A stretch of 6,467 bases of DNA, from the NCBI GenBank assembly GCA_025359355.1, contig JANYGR010000307.1, positions 1 to 6,467 of the forward strand. The letters run 5' to 3'. The notes under the pieces are model-generated. The model searched no databases and had not been told where the DNA came from. It saw nothing but the letters and a program-made list of their open reading frames with translations. The DNA comes from Bacteroidota bacterium. GTDB lineage: Bacteria; Bacteroidota; Bacteroidia; B-17B0; Aurantibacillaceae. Shown piece after piece: positions 1-3,968 of the stretch. The stretch's first letter is position 1; each line of letters starts with the position of its first letter. A program made the translations under genes and the position numbers.

Positions 1-1047
1 TAAGGTGTTTGTTGATGCAGAATTAGTTGCCCAGTCATTAGCCACTATATTTAAGGAATTTGTTTGACAGGAAATACTTGTGAAGTTGTAGTTTGGATTA
101 GGTAATGTATTTATATATTGAGAAGTTAAATTTTTATCAAATTTTAAAATGGCTGAATGATTAGAGGAGTTTTTCCCACAGGCATAAATAGTATCACTTA
201 AAATATCAAAATCATTAATCAAAAAAGAACCTTGGCTTAAACTACTTGTATTGATAGTTGTTAGAGAAGAGTTTATTTTTTCTATGAGGTGATTTGAGGT
301 TAAACCATAATAATCACCTAATGAATTTTGCATAAATTTAGAATATGCATTTGTAACAGTATTTGTGATTATAACTGTGCCTGTTAAATCTAAAATAGAT
401 AATGAGTTTATACTTGGATAAGATGAAGAAGAATGACTCGCTATGATAGTACTGTTACTGGTTATTGCAGATGCATTCACAGAGCCCAATGAATGAGATT
501 GAACACTCGTTAAAATACCTGATTTAGAGTAGTGATGAAGATAATCAGAACTAAATACTAAAAAACTACTATCTGGTTTTTGAATAACCGAAGTGTATGC
601 CTGAGCAAATCCATTACCAGTGGTATAGGTAAGAGTAGGTGTTTGCATAAATTGAGCAGTACCAATCGTATCTATTTTCATAATAAGACATGTTTTATTA
701 TTGCCAATTACATCACAACTATTTAAGTATTCGCCTACTATCAATAGTTGATTATCAAGAGTTTTGATAGAAGATTTAATGTTGACATATTCACTTAATG
801 GTACGGTATGTTTAAATTTTATTTTCCCATTTTGGCTAACCCCAAAAACAATCGTTGTATCCAAGAAAGAACCAGTGTTACCAACTAATCCACTATAAAT
901 AGTATTAACAAAAAACTGAAACCCATTTACATTCACTAATAATTTAGGAGAATCATCGTAAGAATGCAACGACCAATTTGTTTGGGCATTAAATGATTGA
1001 ACAGTATATAAAAAGAAAACAACAGTTACTACATAGATTTTTTTCAT
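1..1047 (-). CDS. Secreted propeller-like protein, N-terminal part (C-terminus off the left edge)
   Basis: The minus strand is open from an ATG at 1047 to the window edge, giving 349 residues without a stop. Residues 1-21 form a signal peptide: Met-Lys-Lys, a hydrophobic stretch, then SFNA|Q, a signal peptidase I site with Gln at +1 as in many Bacteroidota exports. The mature part is rich in Ser, Thr, Asn and Ile and shows loosely repeated strand-turn units such as LIMKIDTIGTAQF (121-133), SVIQKPDSSFLVFSSD (153-168), SILDLTGTVIITN (217-229) and AILKFDKNLTSQ (299-310). This 'K-x-D-x-x-G, then a strand ending in Gly or Ser' rhythm is common in Bacteroidota secreted beta-propeller proteins, often with a T9SS sorting domain at the C-terminus; here that end is not visible. 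No catalytic motif is recognised. It follows tdk on the same strand with a 49-bp gap. Export is well supported; the propeller fold is inference. Confidence 0.85.
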   Translation of the reverse strand, partial: MKKIYVVTVVFFLYTVQSFNAQTNWSLHSYDDSPKLLVNVNGFQFFVNTIYSGLVGNTGSFLDTTIVFGVSQNGKIKFKHTVPLSEYVNIKSSIKTLDNQLLIVGEYLNSCDVIGNNKTCLIMKIDTIGTAQFMQTPTLTYTTGNGFAQAYTSVIQKPDSSFLVFSSDYLHHYSKSGILTSVQSHSLGSVNASAITSNSTIIASHSSSSYPSINSLSILDLTGTVIITNTVTNAYSKFMQNSLGDYYGLTSNHLIEKINSSLTTINTSSLSQGSFLINDFDILSDTIYACGKNSSNHSAILKFDKNLTSQYINTLPNPNYNFTSISCQTNSLNIVANDWATNSASTNTL

Positions 1048-1067
1048 AATACTTATTTTTAGTATTA
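1047..1067 (-). promoter_or_regulatory. Perfect 7-bp stem-loop abutting the start codon of the secreted-protein gene
   Basis: TAATACT (1047-1053) and AGTATTA (1061-1067) are perfect inverted repeats separated by a 7-nt T-rich loop (A-rich in the transcript). In the minus-strand transcript the downstream arm includes the A of the ATG at 1047, so a hairpin here would partly occlude translation initiation. The stem has only one G-C pair and would be weak. A regulatory role is inference; in such AT-rich DNA chance is a real alternative. Confidence 0.25.
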
Positions 1068-1082
1068 ATAAATATAATCATT

Positions 1083-1100
1083 AAAAATTAGGAAACCTAA
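1083..1100 (-). terminator. Small intrinsic-terminator-like hairpin at the tdk stop codon
   Basis: Read on the minus strand, TTAGG (1100-1096), a TTT loop (1095-1093) and CCTAA (1092-1088) are followed directly by five T residues (1087-1083). The stem overlaps the tdk stop codon (1099-1097). Position and T-run fit a Rho-independent terminator separating tdk from the next gene on the same strand, but a 5-bp stem with two G-C pairs is weak and may terminate only partially. Confidence 0.4.
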
Positions 1101-1678
1101 CTTTGTGAATTCGCCGCATTGTAACAGTCTCTGCAAAGAGGCTCGTAGCTGTCAGTTTCGCCTAATAGGACTAAATTAGTGTCAGATGTTTTACGGTGAG
1201 AGATGTGTGCTAAGCTACCGCATTCCATACAAATAGCATGTACCTTCGTTACGTATTCGGCGCAAGCTAACAGATCGGGCATAGGCCCAAAAGGATTGCC
1301 TTTAAAATCCATATCTAAACCTGCAACAATTACTCGTACGCCACTATCTGCTAGTTGTTTGCATACGTTAACTAATTCCATATCAAAAAATTGTGCTTCA
1401 TCAATGCCCACTACATCTACATCATTGGCCAACAATAAAATATTAGCACTGGCAGGAACGGGAGTACTCATAATTTCAAGTCCAGAATGAGATACTACTT
1501 TTTCTTCGTGATAGCGCGTATCTATTTGTGGTTTATATATTTCAACTTTTTGTTTGGCAAATTGTGCACGCTTCAAACGACGGATCAATTCTTCTGTTTT
1601 GCCAGAAAACATGGAGCCACAGACTACTTCTATCCAACCGCGTTTGTGTGTACTATGTTTAACGTTTTCTAAAAACAT
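1097..1678 (-). CDS. tdk: Thymidine kinase, type II (TK1-like)
   Basis: This gene encodes a complete 193-residue cytoplasmic enzyme that phosphorylates thymidine to dTMP using ATP in pyrimidine salvage. Family hallmarks appear in order: the P-loop GSMFSGKT (21-28); SHSG (63-66); the Walker B/catalytic segment DEAQF (93-97), where Glu94 is expected to be the catalytic base; GLDMDFKGNPFG (120-131); and a structural zinc site formed by Cys150, Cys153, Cys182 and Cys185. YEPLCRDC (178-185) lies in the lasso that closes over the thymidine base. Length is typical of bacterial type II kinases, which are usually tetramers feedback-inhibited by dTTP. The ATG at 1678 sits 14 residues before the first core strand; a start nearer the P-loop would remove that strand. 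The next gene upstream is divergent, 88 bp away. All key residues are present, so I expect an active enzyme. Confidence 0.97.
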   Translation of the reverse strand: MFLENVKHSTHKRGWIEVVCGSMFSGKTEELIRRLKRAQFAKQKVEIYKPQIDTRYHEEKVVSHSGLEIMSTPVPASANILLLANDVDVVGIDEAQFFDMELVNVCKQLADSGVRVIVAGLDMDFKGNPFGPMPDLLACAEYVTKVHAICMECGSLAHISHRKTSDTNLVLLGETDSYEPLCRDCYNAANSQS

Positions 1679-1766
1679 GTTTAAAGACTATTGATAACAA
1701 AAGCTTAAAAATAAGTGAAGTAGTTTTAAAATAGCGTATTTTTAATTCATTAATTATCCACAATAT
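1679..1766. promoter_or_regulatory. Divergent intergenic region between tdk and the coiled-coil gene
   Basis: These 88 bp separate two genes transcribed away from each other, so both promoters are expected here or just inside the genes. The stretch is very AT-rich. I looked for the Bacteroidota -7 motif TAnnTTTG with an upstream TTG. Only one-mismatch forms exist (for example TAGTTTTA at 1721-1728, and AGCTTTTG read on the minus strand), none with a well-spaced -33 element. No Shine-Dalgarno site precedes either ATG, which is normal for the phylum. The promoter role is inferred from gene orientation alone. Confidence 0.4.
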
Positions 1767-2429
1767 ATGCAAACTGACATTTTATACAAGCAATTAACTA
1801 CAAAATTAGATGAGTTAAAAACTGCTATTGAACGTTTTGAAAAACATACACCTCCAAGTACTACCTATGCCGAACAGTTGCATACGGCCATTAATGAGGC
1901 TAATAAGCTGATTTCGGCTTATGTGGTATTAAAAGAACAAAAAGATGTATCTCCTGATTTGAATTTACATTTGAAATTAATGAATGTGACCAATGCTCAA
2001 CAAGAAGTGACAGAGCAAGTGAAAGCAGAAATTTTAGTTGAAAAATCAGAGATTATAGAAACTCCTAAAGTGGAAATTGCAAAACCAGTGGCAGAAGTAA
2101 AGCCGCCAATAATAGAAGTAAAACCAGCTGAAGAAATTGTTGTGGCGCCTGTTGCCGAAAAAAAATCAGTAGAAATTGTTTTTGAAAAACCAGAAATAAA
2201 AACCTATCCTAAATTAGCTATTAATTTGAATGATAAGTTTAGATTCATTAACGAGCTATTTGCAGGTAATACCAACGAATACAACATTGCCATTGAGCAA
2301 TTAAATTGTGTGAACTCATTGGATGAAGCAAATGCATACACTAAGGGTTTAAAATCTATTTATAATTGGAATGACGACCATGAAATGGTAAAAAACATAA
2401 ATGGTTTAATTCAAAAACGATTTATTTAA
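1767..2429 (+). CDS. Hypothetical protein: helical N-terminus, charged Pro/Val linker, compact C-terminal domain
   Basis: A complete 220-residue protein of unknown function. There is no signal peptide or membrane segment, so it should be cytoplasmic. Residues 1-60 look like amphipathic helices, possibly coiled-coil (heptad-like LYKQLTTKLDELKTAIERF, then a second helix around 35-58). Residues 83-146 are a low-complexity linker rich in Glu, Lys, Val, Ile and Pro, with imperfect repeats such as AEVKPPIIEVKPAEE (109-123). Residues 150-219 form a conserved-looking helical module: INLNDKFRFINELFAGNTNEY (152-172), then AIEQLN, a Trp at 201 and the ending LIQKRF. From memory, this 'LND.F.FI.ELF.G....YN.AI..LN' module occurs at the C-terminus of uncharacterised Bacteroidota proteins, but I cannot name a Pfam family. 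The ATG at 1767 is the first in frame and has an A/T-rich leader. It is divergent from tdk; any functional link is unproven. Confidence 0.85.
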   Translation: MQTDILYKQLTTKLDELKTAIERFEKHTPPSTTYAEQLHTAINEANKLISAYVVLKEQKDVSPDLNLHLKLMNVTNAQQEVTEQVKAEILVEKSEIIETPKVEIAKPVAEVKPPIIEVKPAEEIVVAPVAEKKSVEIVFEKPEIKTYPKLAINLNDKFRFINELFAGNTNEYNIAIEQLNCVNSLDEANAYTKGLKSIYNWNDDHEMVKNINGLIQKRFI

Positions 2430-2434
2430 TTTTT

Positions 2435-2531
2435 CTCGCTGATATCGCAGATTTTCGCTGATGTTATTTTTGTCAGTAATTAAATAGATAAATTTTTTAA
2501 AGAGTCTGTGTGTATCTGTGTAATCTGCGAG
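2435..2531. repeat. Intergenic inverted repeat of CGCWGAT-type words (REP-like candidate)
   Basis: The left arm has three related words starting at 2437 (CGCTGAT), 2446 (CGCAGAT) and 2456 (CGCTGAT), spaced 9 and 10 bp. The right arm, ending at 2531, has the reverse-complement type: TCTGTG at 2505, TCTGTG at 2515 and TCTGCG at 2524, spaced 10 and 9 bp, a mirror image. Aligning the left arm with the reverse complement of the right gives 18 matches in 29 by hand count, starting with a perfect CTCGC/GCGAG pair. The arms flank an AT-rich interior of about 40 bp (2464-2504). It is local G/C enrichment in AT-rich DNA. From general familiarity, similar CGCAGATTT-type intergenic repeats recur in Bacteroidota genomes, but copy number cannot be judged here. 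It could also fold in RNA upstream of the peptidase gene. Confidence 0.6.
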
Positions 2532-2543
2532 CAAAAAAATATT

Positions 2544-3707
2544 ATGAAAAATATCCTATTACAATTCGCTTTAATTTTAAATGCCATTTTAATTGGCACA
2601 TCTATTTATGCTCAAGATACAACGTATGCTCGCCAAGTTATTAAAAAATTGACTTCTCCCGAAATGCTTGGTAGAGGCTATGTAAACGATGGCGTTAATA
2701 AAGCAGCAACTTATTTATTGAGTGAGATGAAACAAATTGGTGTTGTGAAATTCGGAAAATCGTATTCACAAGCGTATCATTTTTCCGTAAATACTTTTCC
2801 TGGTAAAATGTCGGTTGTGTTAGATGGTAGAGAATTAACAGCAGGTAAACATTATTTAATTTATCCTTCGGCCACTACTAAAAAAACAGGTTACCAATTA
2901 TTTAAAACAGACAGTGTCACGTATCACGCTAACGACGGTAGAAAAGAAGTGCCAGTGATTGTTAAACTCAAAAAGAAATTAACTTATACAGTAGCTACGG
3001 ATACGTCTGATAAAACAGTGATTGAATTATTAAAAGATTCTTTCCCCAATGAATTAAAAAATGTAGATGTTATTTTTGAAAATAAATTTATTCCTAATTT
3101 TAAATGTCAAAATTTATGTGGTTACATTAAAGGAAAGCAACAACCCGATAGTTTCATTGTATTTACAGCTCATTACGACCATTTAGGAGCTATGGGCAAA
3201 CAGGCTTATTTTCCTGGAGCAAACGACAACGCAAGTGGCGTAAGTGTGTTACTAAACTTGATGAAATATTATAAAAAAAATCCTGCAAAGTATTCAGTTG
3301 CTTTTATCTTTTTTAGTGGTGAAGAAGCAGGATTGTTGGGTTCTAAATATTATTCGGAGCATCCCATTTTTCCGTTATCAAAAATTAAATTTTTAACGAA
3401 TATGGATTTATTAGGAACTGGTGATGATGGTATTATGGTGGTAAATGCGACTGTTTTTAAAGAACAATTTGAAAAACTAAATAGTATTAATATCGAAAAA
3501 AATTACGTCAAACAAATTAAGCAACGAGGAAAGGCTGCAAATAGCGATCATTATTGGTTTACGGAAAAAGGAGTCCCTAGTTTTTTTATTTATACCATGG
3601 GTGGAATTCAAGCCTATCATGATATTTATGATATAGAAAAAACATTACCCTTAACAGATTATGTGGACGTTTGTAAATTATTAATTGAGTTTGTTGGAAA
3701 AATTTAA
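2544..3707 (+). CDS. Secreted M28-family zinc metallopeptidase
   Basis: From the ATG at 2544 this encodes 387 residues. Residues 1-23 are a signal peptide with a hydrophobic core ending IYA|Q, so the enzyme is exported to the periplasm or beyond. The catalytic domain (about 190-387) has the full M28 set: AHYDHLG (209-215) giving zinc ligand His210 and orienting Asp212; NDNASG (227-232) with bridging Asp228; GEEAGLLGS (259-267) with catalytic Glu260 and ligand Glu261; NMDLLG (286-291) with Asp288; and AYHDIYD (357-363) with His359. It should therefore be a two-zinc aminopeptidase or similar exopeptidase; substrate preference cannot be read from sequence. Residues 24-188 may include a small inserted domain. 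No C-terminal sorting domain is visible: the protein ends soon after the last zinc ligand. An in-frame GTG at 2508 would add 12 residues, mostly encoded by the preceding repeat and placed ahead of the signal peptide, so I prefer 2544. Confidence 0.93.
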   Translation: MKNILLQFALILNAILIGTSIYAQDTTYARQVIKKLTSPEMLGRGYVNDGVNKAATYLLSEMKQIGVVKFGKSYSQAYHFSVNTFPGKMSVVLDGRELTAGKHYLIYPSATTKKTGYQLFKTDSVTYHANDGRKEVPVIVKLKKKLTYTVATDTSDKTVIELLKDSFPNELKNVDVIFENKFIPNFKCQNLCGYIKGKQQPDSFIVFTAHYDHLGAMGKQAYFPGANDNASGVSVLLNLMKYYKKNPAKYSVAFIFFSGEEAGLLGSKYYSEHPIFPLSKIKFLTNMDLLGTGDDGIMVVNATVFKEQFEKLNSINIEKNYVKQIKQRGKAANSDHYWFTEKGVPSFFIYTMGGIQAYHDIYDIEKTLPLTDYVDVCKLLIEFVGKI

Positions 3708-3780
3708 TCGAGCCAATTATTTTACTTAATCTAATTAGGATTTTCGTTACAAAAATACTACAATATATTCTTCGTTTTAT

Positions 3781-3805
3781 TTTCTGAAATTAAATAATTC
3801 AGAAA
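3781..3805. other. AT-rich stem-loop downstream of the peptidase gene
   Basis: TTTCTGAA (3781-3788) and TTCAGAAA (3798-3805) are a perfect 8-bp inverted repeat with a 9-nt loop, 73 bp after the peptidase stop codon. No T-run follows on either strand, so it is not a canonical intrinsic terminator. It could stabilise the 3' end of the transcript or be a protein-binding dyad. Chance is possible in DNA this AT-rich. Confidence 0.3.
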
Positions 3806-3843
3806 TAATACAACTTCTTAAACCCTTTATTAATAGGCTTTTC

Positions 3844-3872
3844 AAGATATTTTAAAATATTTTTTATTTTTT
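3844..3872 (+). terminator. Possible weak terminator: A/T palindrome followed by a T-run
   Basis: ATATTTTAAAATAT (3847-3860) is a perfect 14-bp palindrome, extendable by a G-T and two A-T pairs to 3844-3863, and is followed by a T-rich tract to 3872. On the plus strand this resembles a Rho-independent terminator for the peptidase gene, about 137 bp after its stop. The stem has no G-C pair, so it would be weak. The rest of the spacer (3708-3968) is AT-rich and shows no ORF, RNA gene or convincing promoter. Confidence 0.25.
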
Positions 3873-3968
3873 GATAGAAGTTCAGTTTTACTTCAGGATA
3901 GTGCTGTAGTTTAGATGTAATTATAAAAATTAATAAAAATAATTTGTAGAATATTTTAATTAAACACA

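Noticed and set aside
1203..1672. Two plus-strand ORFs (1203-1490 and 1487-1672)
   Set aside because: Both are antisense to tdk, whose minus-strand translation carries every family motif; the antisense products have no recognisable features.
2469..2496. TTTG (2469-2472) plus TAAATTTT (2489-2496) as a promoter for the peptidase gene
   Set aside because: The spacing is 16 bp, shorter than usual for Bacteroidota, and the -7 element ends in T instead of G. Possible but not strong enough to annotate.
3940..3946. TAATTTG as a -7 promoter element for the 3969 gene
   Set aside because: It is one base short of TAnnTTTG and I find no TTG at the proper upstream distance, so it cannot be told from background in this AT-rich leader.
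3708..3968. Spacer checked for a tRNA, small RNA or short gene
   Set aside because: It has no cloverleaf-like sequence, no G/C-rich structured segment and no ORF with a credible start; only the two weak hairpins stand out.
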